A DNA stretch of 50,291 bases from Paludibacteraceae bacterium (GTDB taxonomy: Bacteria; Bacteroidota; Bacteroidia; Bacteroidales; Paludibacteraceae). The DNA is taken from the NCBI GenBank assembly GCA_017962085.1, contig JAGCWA010000015.1, forward strand, positions 1 through 50,291, given 5' to 3'. This document shows, piece after piece, positions 16,616 to 24,871 of the stretch. Numbering within the stretch: position 1 is the first letter of the stretch; the number at the start of each line of letters is the position of its first letter. Position numbers and translations under genes: made by a program. The notes beneath the pieces were generated by a model. The model did no database searches. It was not told where the DNA came from and saw nothing but the letters and a program-made list of their open reading frames with translations.

Positions 16616-16641
16616 TATTAAACAACTAAATCAATAAAGAA

Positions 16642-17604
16642 ATGAGGAAACATATTATTCACCAGCTTATTTTAGCTTCCTTTATCATGGTCTGCAATGG
16701 ACTTTCGGCGGCCAATCACCATGACGAAGTATTCAAATACATCCATGCGAAAGACACCATCAAAGCGAGAAACGAGCTTATGGTTTGGGAAAAAGAGGAG
16801 CCTAAGTCGGCCGACCTCTACGCCACATGGTTCAACTACTACTATTGGGTCGGGGAAAAAGAATTTATCGGGACCACCACCGACCTGCCGGAGGGAATTG
16901 ACGATTACATGACACTTACCGATTCGACAGGAGCCACGAGCGGATACGTATATTCCATCACAACCTACTGCAAAGACTCCATCGACACCGCCTTCAGGAT
17001 GATAGACAAAGGAATATCATATAACCCCAAACGATTGGATCTGCACTTCGGACGCATACACGTGATGCTACAATTGGCTAACGAACAAAAGGTCAGCTCA
17101 TGTGGAGACTCGACAACGACGCCTTGGCCAGAGAAGCCAACCGCCAACGATGTGACAGACTATTTGTGCAAACTTATCGACACGAAAGACCACAACAACT
17201 GGCTGTGGAAAAACGACCAAAAGATTGACGACAGCGAGGATGTCTTTTATGAAAGCATGCAATCTTATTTCGCCGAATTAATATCCCTTGGCGATATGGA
17301 TGCGGCGGAAAGACTGGTGGACAAACTGCTCACTAAAAAGCAGACGTTGAAGTTCCGAAACGACAAAGGTTACCTGATGGCGATGAAGAAGGATTACAAC
17401 AAAGCGGTAGACTGGTTCATCGCCATACACAAGGACTATCCAGACGATGAGACTGTCATCGCGAACATCGCCTCCTGTTACGAGAAAAAAGGCGACACGA
17501 AAAAAGCCATCAAATACTACGAGAAGTTGGCCAAAAGCGGAGACGAGGAAAGGAAAGCCATGGCGGAGGAATCCATCAAGGAGCTGAAGAAGAAGAAAAA
17601 ATAG
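16642..17604 (+). CDS. Secreted tetratricopeptide-repeat protein
   Basis: This 320-residue protein starts with a signal peptide (MRKHIIHQLILASFIMVCNGLS, cleaved after about residue 24). The mature part contains helical repeats, the clearest being a TPR pair near 240-300 (KDYNKAVDWFIAIHKDYPDD, then YEKKGDTKKAIKYYEKLAKSG). It ends in a Lys-rich tail. It is a paralogue of the 349-residue gene at 28254: both begin with a repeat of the form KARNELMVWEKEEPKSADLYATWFNYYY and share the DSLKKGFDIIDREIAKHPD-type segment. A periplasmic scaffolding role is the most that can be said. Confidence 0.75.
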   Translation: MRKHIIHQLILASFIMVCNGLSAANHHDEVFKYIHAKDTIKARNELMVWEKEEPKSADLYATWFNYYYWVGEKEFIGTTTDLPEGIDDYMTLTDSTGATSGYVYSITTYCKDSIDTAFRMIDKGISYNPKRLDLHFGRIHVMLQLANEQKVSSCGDSTTTPWPEKPTANDVTDYLCKLIDTKDHNNWLWKNDQKIDDSEDVFYESMQSYFAELISLGDMDAAERLVDKLLTKKQTLKFRNDKGYLMAMKKDYNKAVDWFIAIHKDYPDDETVIANIASCYEKKGDTKKAIKYYEKLAKSGDEERKAMAEESIKELKKKKK

Positions 17605-17681
17605 TCCCAACATATTGGGGAGGGGCTATCGCCTCGAATCCTAAACTCATTACATTTTCACTTAATTGCAAAAACACAGAA

Positions 17682-18080
17682 ATGGCAAAACAAGAGTACA
17701 TACAAGCGAACAAGCAATGGCTTGAGGAGAAGGCGAAGGAAGCGGGCGTCAAGGCGTTGCCCAAGGGTGTCTACTACAAAGTGCTGAACGAAGGGAACCC
17801 GTCAAGTGCGAAACCGACGGTCCGCAGCGTCATCACCGCCCACTACACGGGGAAGACCATCGACGGCAAAGAATTCGACAGCAGCCGTGGCGGTGTGCCT
17901 TTAGCTTGCAGGCTATGCGACCTGATCGAGGGTTGGATCATCGCCATGCAAGAGATGCACATAGGCGATAAATGGGAGCTCTACATCCCCGCCGAAATGG
18001 GTTACGGCAAGTTCTCCCAGCCAGGCATTCCGGGCGGTTCGACACTGATCTTCGAGGTGGAACTGTTGGGGATCGCATAA
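17682..18080 (+). CDS. FKBP-type peptidyl-prolyl cis-trans isomerase
   Basis: The 132-residue product is a single FKBP domain without signal peptide. VITAHYTGKTIDGKEFDSS and the later LIEGWIIAMQEMHIGDKWELYIPAEMGYG segment are classic FKBP motifs, ending PGGSTLIFEVELLGI. It catalyses proline isomerisation in cytoplasmic protein folding. In the segment that usually reads F-x-L-x-x-V-I-x-G-W two cysteines occur (ACRLCDLIEGW), a small deviation. It follows the TPR gene by 77 bases on the same strand. Confidence 0.92.
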   Translation: MAKQEYIQANKQWLEEKAKEAGVKALPKGVYYKVLNEGNPSSAKPTVRSVITAHYTGKTIDGKEFDSSRGGVPLACRLCDLIEGWIIAMQEMHIGDKWELYIPAEMGYGKFSQPGIPGGSTLIFEVELLGIA

Positions 18081-18115
18081 TAGCGGCTCTAAAATTCCAG
18101 GGAATATATTATCCA

Positions 18116-18349
18116 TCAGGGGAGCAACTCACAGATAGGGTCTTCCCGTATGATCTTGGGTGCGGACTTCCCCGCCAGCACCAGCACTTTCTTTCCGTTG
18201 CGGTAGATATGAAGCTGGCGTGAACGGACCACAGCCGTCAGTTCGGGGTCTGCCTGCATGGCCTGCCAAAGGGAGTGATAGACACCCTCCTCCTCGAACA
18301 GTTTCTTCTGCAGGTGCGAGCACATATTGGTGGTGTCGACGGTCAGCAT
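18116..18349 (-). CDS. Small hypothetical protein, last gene of the nitroreductase operon
   Basis: A 77-residue product (MLTVDTTNMCSHLQKKLFEEEG at the start, APKIIREDPICELL near the end). No family recognised. It lies 14 bases after the GNAT gene on the same strand and its ATG is well placed, which favours a real gene. It has a predicted helix followed by two beta strands (VVRSRQLHIYRNGKKVLVL). Confidence 0.5.
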   Translation of the reverse strand: MLTVDTTNMCSHLQKKLFEEEGVYHSLWQAMQADPELTAVVRSRQLHIYRNGKKVLVLAGKSAPKIIREDPICELLP

Positions 18350-18363
18350 ATCTCAGATAGTTT

Positions 18364-18777
18364 TCAGGTCCACAGGCTGGTGATGAACATCGGACTGGCA
18401 TCGTCCGCCTTCTTGAAGCCGCACGCCCCGTAGAAGTCCAATTCCTCGTTGTAGGCGACAACGACAATGCGCAGGTAATCCTTATAGTGTTCCTTCATCA
18501 TCTCCACCAAGCGTCGTCCGATGCCCAGATGTTGGTGTGTCGGACGAACAAGCAGGTAGTGGACATAGGCCGTCATGACACCATCGTCCATCGCACAGAT
18601 CAGCCCCACAAGTTGGTCACCATCCCATACGGTATAGACCGTTTCGAAGTTGCGCATGGCGACCACCAGTTTCTCCGAATAATGGCCGGAAGACCATTCG
18701 ACGGAAAGGAACAAAGACTCCAAATCTTCCTTCCTAAACTCATGTATATCCTTATATTCCAGCATATAATCACGCAT
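18364..18777 (-). CDS. GNAT family N-acetyltransferase
   Basis: From the ATG at 18777 the product is 137 residues (MRDYMLEYKDIHEF). The acetyl-CoA loop is VRPTHQHLGIGRRLVEMMKEHY and the C-terminal YNEELDFYGACGFKKADD is typical of GNAT enzymes. The open frame continues upstream inside the carbonic anhydrase gene, but that extension (Arg-rich) is an overlap artefact. The start overlaps the end of the carbonic anhydrase gene by 8 bases, showing operon structure. The substrate is unknown. Confidence 0.85.
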   Translation of the reverse strand: MRDYMLEYKDIHEFRKEDLESLFLSVEWSSGHYSEKLVVAMRNFETVYTVWDGDQLVGLICAMDDGVMTAYVHYLLVRPTHQHLGIGRRLVEMMKEHYKDYLRIVVVAYNEELDFYGACGFKKADDASPMFITSLWT

Positions 18778-19315
18778 TAATCTCCTCCAACGCCCCCGTC
18801 TCCGAATCGATGATGAAGCCCCTGACCACAATATCCTTCGGCACGAGCGGATGGGTCTTGATGGTCTCCACCGTCCTGCGGACAGAGGTTGGCGTATCCT
18901 TGAAGCCCTCCAGCCATGTGTTGAGGTCGATGCCGCACTTGCGGATGGTGTCGAGCGTCTGATCGGTCACGCCACGGGCAATCATCTCATGGTGGAAATG
19001 GTCGTAGCTCATGTGGCAAGCCCCGCAATGGGAGTGCGCCACCACCATGATCTCCTCCACACCCAGTTCATAGATAGAGACAATCAGGCTACGCATGGCC
19101 GAGTCAAAAGGCGAGATGACCAAGCCCCCCGCATTCTTGATGATCTTAGCATCACCGTTCTTCAGGCCGAGCGCCGCGGGCAGTAGTTCGGTCAGACGGG
19201 TGTCCATGCACGACAGCACGGCCAGTTTCTTGTCAGGGTACTTGTCCGTCACATACTTCTCATACCCCTTCTCAGCCACGAAAGTCTTGTTGTAATCAAT
19301 GATTTGGTCTATCAT
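18770..19315 (-). CDS. Beta-class carbonic anhydrase
   Basis: This 181-residue enzyme interconverts CO2 and bicarbonate. Zinc ligands are visible: Cys with the Asp-Arg dyad in SCMDTR near residue 36, and His/Cys in HSHCGACHM near 95-103. The AKIIKNAGG segment between them is also typical. Length is that of small beta/CAB-type anhydrases. It is the fourth gene of the minus-strand operon from the nitroreductase to the 77-residue orphan, overlapping the following GNAT gene. Confidence 0.93.
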   Translation of the reverse strand: MIDQIIDYNKTFVAEKGYEKYVTDKYPDKKLAVLSCMDTRLTELLPAALGLKNGDAKIIKNAGGLVISPFDSAMRSLIVSIYELGVEEIMVVAHSHCGACHMSYDHFHHEMIARGVTDQTLDTIRKCGIDLNTWLEGFKDTPTSVRRTVETIKTHPLVPKDIVVRGFIIDSETGALEEINA

Positions 19316-19335
19316 AACAGCCTCCGATTTTATGA

Positions 19336-20463
19336 TTAACGGTTAATATTCGGCTCCTCGCTGTAATTGTGTTCCACCACGACAGCCACCCGCACGCCAG
19401 GCACCAACGGTTCAATTTCGGCAGCGAGCTGACGACTCAGCGCATCATCATCGTGGACGGTATAGTCAGGGATGACATCGACGGAGAGGAAGTTATCGTA
19501 CTCCGAGTAATAGAGTCCGTGCACCTGAATGATCTCCTTATGGGAGGCGAGGATATGCAACACCTTCGACTGCAGTTCAGACTGCTTGTTTTCGCCCGTA
19601 GCGATGGCATAGATACCGACGGTCATGATGATGCCGTGCCGCTCGTGCATCAGCATGGAGATCTTGCGTGTCAGGCCATGGATATCATGGGCGGACATCG
19701 TATCATAAACGTTGACGTGCATCGAACCGATCGTCACGTCCGGTCCGTAGTTGTGCAGGATAAGGTCGAACACCCCGTGCACGCCCTCGATCGAAGAGAC
19801 CTCCTCCTTGATCTGATCGGTGAGCTCCGCCGGGATGCTCTTGCCCAAGAGCTCATTGACGGGCGAGGCAAGCATCTCCACACCCGCCTTGATGATGACC
19901 GCAGAGATCAGGGCACCTAAGATACCGTCGAGCGACACGTTCCACAGCAGCATGACACCCGCCGAGATGAGCGTCGCCAGCGTGATGACCGCATCGAACA
20001 GCGCATCCGAGCCAGAAGCGATCAGTGCGTCACTCTTCAGTTGCTCGCCCTTCCGTTTCACATACTGTCCCAGCACCAGCTTCACCACGATGGCCACCAC
20101 AATGATCACCAGCGTACCCTTCGTATAGTTAGGTTCCGTAGGGTCGAAGATCTTCTTGACCGACTCGATGAGCGAGGTGATACCCGCCGAGAGCACGATG
20201 ACCGCGATGATGATGGCGCTGAAATACTCTATGCGCCCAAAGCCGAAGGGATGTTGGCGGTCGGCCGGACGTTGCGAGAGCTTCGTGCCGACGATAGTGA
20301 TGACGCTCGACAGCGCATCGCTCAAGTTATTGACTGCGTCCATCACGATAGCCACGCTGCTGGAGAGAATACCCACGACAGCCTTGAAAGCCGCTAATAA
20401 CACGTTGGTGACAATACCCACCCAACTGGTACGAATGATTTGAGAACTACGATCCATATCCAC
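19336..20463 (-). CDS. Cation diffusion facilitator family transporter
   Basis: A 375-residue CDF protein exporting divalent metals such as Zn2+ or Fe2+ against protons. Six membrane helices are visible. Metal-binding acidic residues lie in helix II (VMDAVNNLSDALSS) and helix V (SGSDALFDAV). The C-terminal cytoplasmic domain has the LILHNYGPDVTIGSMHVNV segment expected of the metallochaperone-like fold. The tail beyond residue 290 is longer than minimal CDFs and forms a second alpha/beta lobe. The histidine in the helix V site is replaced by Asp, a variant that affects metal choice. It lies 7 bases after the hydrolase gene. Confidence 0.93.
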   Translation of the reverse strand: MDMDRSSQIIRTSWVGIVTNVLLAAFKAVVGILSSSVAIVMDAVNNLSDALSSVITIVGTKLSQRPADRQHPFGFGRIEYFSAIIIAVIVLSAGITSLIESVKKIFDPTEPNYTKGTLVIIVVAIVVKLVLGQYVKRKGEQLKSDALIASGSDALFDAVITLATLISAGVMLLWNVSLDGILGALISAVIIKAGVEMLASPVNELLGKSIPAELTDQIKEEVSSIEGVHGVFDLILHNYGPDVTIGSMHVNVYDTMSAHDIHGLTRKISMLMHERHGIIMTVGIYAIATGENKQSELQSKVLHILASHKEIIQVHGLYYSEYDNFLSVDVIPDYTVHDDDALSRQLAAEIEPLVPGVRVAVVVEHNYSEEPNINR

Positions 20464-20470
20464 TTATAAA

Positions 20471-21295
20471 CTATACAATCTCTTCCACATCGACCTCCGT
20501 GAACCTTGCGAACTTGCGGCCGTCACGGACAATAGAATCAAAGAACATGTTTTCGGGACGCACCCAATACTTGCCATCACCAGACATGGACTGATAGACG
20601 ACCATGCGCTCCTCGGTCTCGGAATCGAAAGCCGAGAGTATGTAGCGATAATATCCGCCGTTGAAATGCTGGAAGTAGCGCATATGGTCTTGCGGCGCAG
20701 GATACTGCAACAACAGCTTCTCCGCCAAAGGCACGTACCAGGTGGAGACCTCCTCCGCCGTCGGGGTATGAGCGCCCGGGAAGTGGAAAGCGTGGTTGTA
20801 ATGCTCCTGGAAGAGCGGTTCGAAGTGCGCCACCTTATCCTGCTCGCCGAAAATTCCCCAGACACGCTCCTTGTAGTAAGGGTTGCAATGGTTGAACTGC
20901 ACAGCCTCCCACTCGGCGAATGCGGCGATCAGCTCCTCGTCGATGATGAACTTCTGGTTGCCGTCCTTTCGGGGCGACTTATACTCATGTTCGCCAAGAC
21001 GCAGTTTCAGGAACTCCGTCATCTGGAAGTGCGGGTTACCCAGCAGCGCCGGAATGCCCACGACAGGTGCCAGCATCTGCGCATAGAAAGCGCCGCAACT
21101 ATTGCCGACCAAGAGGTCAGGCCTCTCCCGGTCAATGATCTCCCTGATCTGCATCATCGCCGCATGGGGGTACCTAGGGAGGTCAGGCGAGATCACCTGC
21201 GCCTTTTCCGCAAACGCCTCCTGCAGAGCCAAGGCAGGAACGCACTGGCCACTCGCGAAGAATCCGTGAAGAAATAGAATCTTTTTCATATCCAC
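20471..21295 (-). CDS. YqiA/YcfP-like alpha/beta-fold hydrolase
   Basis: The 274-residue product begins KKILFLHGFFASG (the oxyanion region) and has the nucleophile elbow GNSCGAFYA near residue 64, with a preceding SPDLPRYPHAAMMQIREII that is characteristic of the UPF0227/YqiA group. The C-terminal 90 residues form an extra domain with YRYILSAFDSETEERMVVYQSM, beyond the roughly 190 residues of YqiA itself. It is probably an esterase, cytoplasmic. It overlaps the nitroreductase gene by 10 bases. Like its two neighbours it starts with ATGGATATG. Confidence 0.75.
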   Translation of the reverse strand: MDMKKILFLHGFFASGQCVPALALQEAFAEKAQVISPDLPRYPHAAMMQIREIIDRERPDLLVGNSCGAFYAQMLAPVVGIPALLGNPHFQMTEFLKLRLGEHEYKSPRKDGNQKFIIDEELIAAFAEWEAVQFNHCNPYYKERVWGIFGEQDKVAHFEPLFQEHYNHAFHFPGAHTPTAEEVSTWYVPLAEKLLLQYPAPQDHMRYFQHFNGGYYRYILSAFDSETEERMVVYQSMSGDGKYWVRPENMFFDSIVRDGRKFARFTEVDVEEIV

Positions 21296-21984
21296 TCAAA
21301 ATTATCTTTGCCGGCACCCAGTTCGAAGTGATACTTGGCGATGCCCAAGTCCATCCGTGTGTAGCCGATTAGGGAGAAGCCCCTCTTGGCGCGTACCAGA
21401 TGGCGTCCCTCCTGTTGTCCTACATACTCGAACGAGAACTTCTGTTGGTTGACCGCCGTAGGAGCGAGCAGCGCCGCCTCGACACCCGCCCTGAACCAGG
21501 AAGGGGTAGTCTCGCTGACATTGCTCACCTGATCCACCCGTTTGATCTTATGGGCGACGCCCTGCGTCTCACCATAGCCGATGGAGATGTAACAAGCGAT
21601 CTTCTCACCCTCATCGAGCACATACGTGCCGGGCACCTTAGAGTAGCTGAGGCCCACCCAACAGGTATTCAGACCCAACATCTGGGCCAAGAGCACCAAA
21701 CGCTCACCGTAGTAGCCCACCCGTTCGTCGAGGTCATCCGACTTAGGACCCGCCATCACGAGGTAGTTACCCACATGGCGGAACTTACCGTACTTGGCGA
21801 TGGTACCCTGAAAAGCCTTCGGTTCGTTCAGGATCAGCTGGATGTGCAGTTGGTTCTCGCGGTTGATGGTCGCGATCTCCTCTTCCAACGTCTTGACCAC
21901 CTCCTCCGACAGAGGCAGTTCCTTGTAAGCCCTTACGCTGTGACGGGCCTTGATAGCTTCATATACATCTTTCGTCATATCCAT
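21286..21984 (-). CDS. Nitroreductase family protein (TM1586 type)
   Basis: This 232-residue FMN-dependent oxidoreductase homologue starts with AIKARHSVRAYKELPL, the usual FMN-phosphate Arg motif, and has the TM1586-like C-terminal half (TCWVGLSYSK, YISIGYGETQGVAHK, FRAGVEAALLAPTAVNQQ). It probably reduces quinones or nitro compounds with NAD(P)H. It heads a minus-strand operon continuing with the hydrolase, CDF transporter, carbonic anhydrase, GNAT and a small orphan. About 256 bases of AT-rich DNA precede it. Confidence 0.88.
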   Translation of the reverse strand: MDMTKDVYEAIKARHSVRAYKELPLSEEVVKTLEEEIATINRENQLHIQLILNEPKAFQGTIAKYGKFRHVGNYLVMAGPKSDDLDERVGYYGERLVLLAQMLGLNTCWVGLSYSKVPGTYVLDEGEKIACYISIGYGETQGVAHKIKRVDQVSNVSETTPSWFRAGVEAALLAPTAVNQQKFSFEYVGQQEGRHLVRAKRGFSLIGYTRMDLGIAKYHFELGAGKDNFEWI

Positions 21985-22141
21985 AACATGGTGTCTCGAT
22001 AATTCAATGCAATATACGGATTATTTTCAAAAGACAACCTAATGAACATTATTATTCTGAGATCAAGTATTCCTTCATCGCACATCCACCTAAAAATCAG
22101 TTCAATAACATATTTACCAAAATTTTTTAGCCCAAAAAGTA

Positions 22142-22194
22142 CGAAAATACGGAAATGTTTTTGCCAATTTCGTCCGAAAATACCGAAATGTTTT
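22142..22194. repeat. Two 20-bp direct repeats upstream of the nitroreductase operon
   Basis: CGAAAATAC(G/C)GAAATGTTTT occurs at 22142-22161 and 22175-22194, 33 bases apart and differing at one base. They could be regulator sites for the nitroreductase operon; no further evidence is visible. Confidence 0.5.
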
Positions 22195-22204
22195 CCCTAG
22201 CGCA

Positions 22205-22234
22205 TAAAAAAAGAGGAGATGTTGGTCTCCTCTT
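22205..22234 (-). terminator. Rho-independent terminator of the RING/TerD-like gene
   Basis: On the minus strand AAGAGGAGA-N6-TCTCCTCTT is followed by five further T residues, immediately after the stop at 22241. Confidence 0.88.
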
Positions 22235-22240
22235 AATCCA

Positions 22241-24508
22241 TCACACTGTCAGCAGTTTCGTCACCTCAGCCGGGTTGAGCGCCCACTCGTAGGTGTAGGC
22301 TTCATCGGCCTCGTCGGCACGTTCCACCCGTTCGAGGTGTTGCGCCTCCGCCTTGATGTCGAGGAGCTGGCCCACCGTGATTTTGTTCTCCAGCCTATGG
22401 AGCAACGCCTCGATGGAGGCACTGTCCGCTCCCCGCAACGTCTGCGCCGTGAAAGGCATCTCAAGCCAGATGATCTCACGCTTCGCCACATCCAGCACAC
22501 CGAAAACCAATCCCTTGGTGAGGTTCCCCTCGCTGATGCGCACCATGTGCTGCACGCACGACGGATCGTAAGCTACACCCGTCTTCTCCGATATTTTCAT
22601 CTCGTAGGCGGAATCCATCCAACCCACCATGAGGTTAGGCGAAAGCGTACCCGAGGAGTAGGCGTTGCATGTGAAGGTCACATACGTGGCGCCGGCAGCC
22701 TCCAACTCAGGGAGGGAGAGCTCGATATACTCGGCTGTACCCATCTCTCCTTTTGGCACCCAACGGATGTCGCCCGAGTGTTTTGCTCCCACGCAGGTCA
22801 GACTGTAGTAGGCGCACTCCGCGATTTGGTTATCTGGTAAAGCGACGCGGCAGCTCAAGTCCATGTCGATCGGACGGCAACCGAGACCTTTTCCCCAATG
22901 GAGGAAGAGTCGCACCGCATCGCCCGACACTGGGAAGCGCGTACCCATCAATGCGCAGGAGGTGTCCTGAATAGTGGAGGAACGGTCGCCCACGCTCACA
23001 GGGATATTATAGAGCGAAGGATCGATATAGATGCGCTTCGCCTCACACGGTTTTGCCGCGAATCGTTTAGTCATGGAACGTCGGTAGAGCGCTTTGATCG
23101 CCTCCATCATTCCTTGGAGGGTCTCCTCGTCGTAGAGTACCAGCAGTTTATTCGGTTCAATCGTTTTGACACCGCCTGTGATAGGACGAGCCAGACGTTC
23201 CGCCTTCGGGTCGAAGTAGGTCTCCGCCGCATTGCAGAGCGAGAGCAGCAAGCGGGCAGGCATACGATCCTCAACCTCCGAGAAGGCCGCCAGCGTCTTG
23301 TCTGTACCGAAGCGCAACATAGAAGCGAAGAGGCAACGGGCAAAGAGTCCCGGACGCTCCCTCAGCAGCGCCAGCGTGGCCTCCGCATCATCCGCGGAAC
23401 GAGCCTTGTCGACACGCCCCTGCCATGTGGAATAGTCTTGCTTGTAGAAGACATCGAGAATCTCCGCCAAGCGGTCGAAGCCCTTCTTGCGGGAGTATTC
23501 GCCCAAACGGAGCGCACGGATCATGCGTACCCACATGCCACGCTTCGGGTTCATGTTCTCGGCCGACTGGGCAGCCGTCATCGGGATATCGTTCAGCCAC
23601 TTCGCCACACGCAGGCAAGCCTTGCGATCGTACTTCAGCATCAGCTTACGCTTCATGTCAATAGCCGCGTCCTGGCTTCTGTCGAGCGGTCCCCACATGT
23701 GGAAGTACAACTTGCTGGCGTGGGCCACAAGCGTCTTCGGCTCGATGATCTGCGCGAAGCCCGTCTTCTCGAACCAGAGGTAGCGGAGGATGTCGGTCGG
23801 AGTCTTCAGGAAGCGCATCGCCTCGTCAGCCCCACCCTGCTCCACCAGCATCCTGATGACGAGCATGGCGGTCTCCTTCATCGTGACCTCGACATCGTCA
23901 GGCAGCGGGAAGAGCCTCAACAACTGGCTCAACGAATCCTGCTGCGTACCATCCAGCGGTGTGGCGGACGTCAGGAGCGAGCGGAACACATACACCATAT
24001 CCTCCATCGTGAAGAGGCGCAGTTCCTTCAGTTTGCTACCCTGCCCCTTGTAGACAAAGTCGGACGTTTCGAAAGGCTTGCCGCAGAAAGGACATCCGTT
24101 ATAGCGTTCCAGGGGGAAAGTACCCTCCGGGATCAGGTGACCGCAAGGCAATGTAGTGCCTTTGAAACCAGCCTTCTTGCCAAAGATATTAGCGACCCAC
24201 GTGATGAGATGATCGGCCAAGGATTCACCCGTAGGCACATCCCAGCCCTTGACGAGCGGTGTCCAGTTGAGGTCCACACCCATCACTTCATTGACGCACG
24301 AAGTAATCTCCGCCAGACGATCCACAGGGACATTGTTCAACGCATGGAGCAACTCCTCGCTGACGCAGTAACCATTCTCCTGCAAGCGGCGGACGAGCGC
24401 CAAGACAGGAGCGGTCGTCTCCGACTGCAGATTGATATCCGCACGGTTCACATCCAGGAACACCGCCTTGTAGCGCAAGGCCACTTTTGTTAAAACATTG
24501 TTATCCAT
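22241..24508 (-). CDS. MXAN_6230/SCO0854-type protein: RING-like, alpha-solenoid, TerD-like
   Basis: This 755-residue protein has an N-terminal helical part, a zinc module at about residues 119-145 (LPCGHLIPEG ... GCPFCGKPF, a treble-clef/RING-like Cys-His pattern), a long alpha-helical middle (about 160-480) with HEAT-like pairs such as RPGLFARCLFASMLRFG, and a beta-rich C-terminal domain (about 520-720) with LFLHWGKGLGCRPIDMDLSC resembling TerD. The order matches the family NCBI names MXAN_6230/SCO0854. It lies directly downstream of four structured RNAs and next to rtcB and rlaP. By analogy with Ro60/TROVE proteins that hold Y RNAs in RtcB operons, it may be the RNA-binding scaffold; that is inference. 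A stem-loop (24532-24575) sits in its leader and a terminator follows it. Confidence 0.78.
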   Translation of the reverse strand: MDNNVLTKVALRYKAVFLDVNRADINLQSETTAPVLALVRRLQENGYCVSEELLHALNNVPVDRLAEITSCVNEVMGVDLNWTPLVKGWDVPTGESLADHLITWVANIFGKKAGFKGTTLPCGHLIPEGTFPLERYNGCPFCGKPFETSDFVYKGQGSKLKELRLFTMEDMVYVFRSLLTSATPLDGTQQDSLSQLLRLFPLPDDVEVTMKETAMLVIRMLVEQGGADEAMRFLKTPTDILRYLWFEKTGFAQIIEPKTLVAHASKLYFHMWGPLDRSQDAAIDMKRKLMLKYDRKACLRVAKWLNDIPMTAAQSAENMNPKRGMWVRMIRALRLGEYSRKKGFDRLAEILDVFYKQDYSTWQGRVDKARSADDAEATLALLRERPGLFARCLFASMLRFGTDKTLAAFSEVEDRMPARLLLSLCNAAETYFDPKAERLARPITGGVKTIEPNKLLVLYDEETLQGMMEAIKALYRRSMTKRFAAKPCEAKRIYIDPSLYNIPVSVGDRSSTIQDTSCALMGTRFPVSGDAVRLFLHWGKGLGCRPIDMDLSCRVALPDNQIAECAYYSLTCVGAKHSGDIRWVPKGEMGTAEYIELSLPELEAAGATYVTFTCNAYSSGTLSPNLMVGWMDSAYEMKISEKTGVAYDPSCVQHMVRISEGNLTKGLVFGVLDVAKREIIWLEMPFTAQTLRGADSASIEALLHRLENKITVGQLLDIKAEAQHLERVERADEADEAYTYEWALNPAEVTKLLTV

Positions 24509-24531
24509 AACATTAAAATTTTAAAAGGTAA

Positions 24532-24575
24532 TGGGTCAGCAGAGAAACTACAATTCTGATTTGAAGTATGCTGAC
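24532..24575 (-). promoter_or_regulatory. Leader stem-loop before the RING/TerD-like gene
   Basis: On the minus strand GGTCAGCA pairs with TGCTGACC (8 bp), enclosing a second pairing ACTTCAA/TTGTAGT with one mismatch. It ends about 24 bases before the start codon at 24508, so it would lie in the 5' leader of the mRNA, downstream of the last tRNA-like RNA. A regulatory or RNA-processing role is possible. Confidence 0.5.
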
Positions 24576-24598
24576 CTTGACCTTGTTATAAAAAGCGC

Positions 24599-24785
24599 AC
24601 CGCGAGCAGGAATCGAACCTGCGACACATAGTAGGAACAGAAGTATATGATGATTGATCCTTTGGAAGGGAATGACATCACGGGGTGAAGAAGGGCTTCA
24701 CACAACCGTTATACGATGATTGATCCTTCGGGAGGAAATGACATCACAAATAAAACTATTGCTCTACCAACTGAGCTATCGCGGT
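24599..24785 (-). ncRNA. tRNA-like RNA 1 with a 122-nt structured anticodon loop
   Basis: A full cloverleaf is visible: 7-bp acceptor ACCGCGA/TCGCGGT, 4-bp D-stem GCTC/GAGC with loop AGTTGGTA, 5-bp anticodon stem ATAGT/ACTAT, 5-nt variable loop, and 5-bp T-stem GCAGG/CCTGC with loop TTCGATT. Instead of 7 nt the anticodon loop spans 24754-24633. It folds into three hairpins: two copies of GATG-TCATT-stem-TCAAT-CATC (about 24744-24716 and 24677-24649) with the same 5x5 internal loop, flanking a GTGAAG/CTTCAC hairpin. It encodes no CCA and no anticodon can be assigned, so it cannot be an ordinary tRNA. It lies between other structured RNAs and the RING/TerD-like gene, in an RtcB locus. Confidence 0.82.
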
Positions 24786-24868
24786 ATAAAGGAGAGGTAA
24801 TCGAACAACTGATGGAGCCTCTTTAGCAAAATGTTACAGAAGCAAGTTGCTCTTGACCTTTTCCTTAT
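24786..24868 (-). ncRNA. tRNA-like RNA 3 (degenerate)
   Basis: The 12-nt ends ATAAGGAAAAGG (24868-24857) and CCTCTCCTTTAT (24797-24786) pair at 10 of 12 positions, counting one G-U. Inside are the short hairpin AGCA-ACT-TGCT and a T-loop-like TTCGATT (24805-24799) that lacks a convincing T-stem. It fills exactly the space between tRNA-like RNAs 2 and 1, which supports a separate RNA unit, but the fold is less certain than for its neighbours. Confidence 0.4.
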
Positions 24869-24871
24869 CGA

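Noticed and set aside
22898-24493. 531-codon plus-strand frame opposite the RING/TerD-like gene
   Set aside because: It is an antisense shadow of the GC-rich minus-strand gene, which has recognisable domains and a terminator.
24599-24785. Ordinary tRNA interrupted by a self-splicing intron
   Set aside because: The insert is about 115 nt, too short for a group I or II intron, and consists of two copied hairpins; no intron core motifs are seen.
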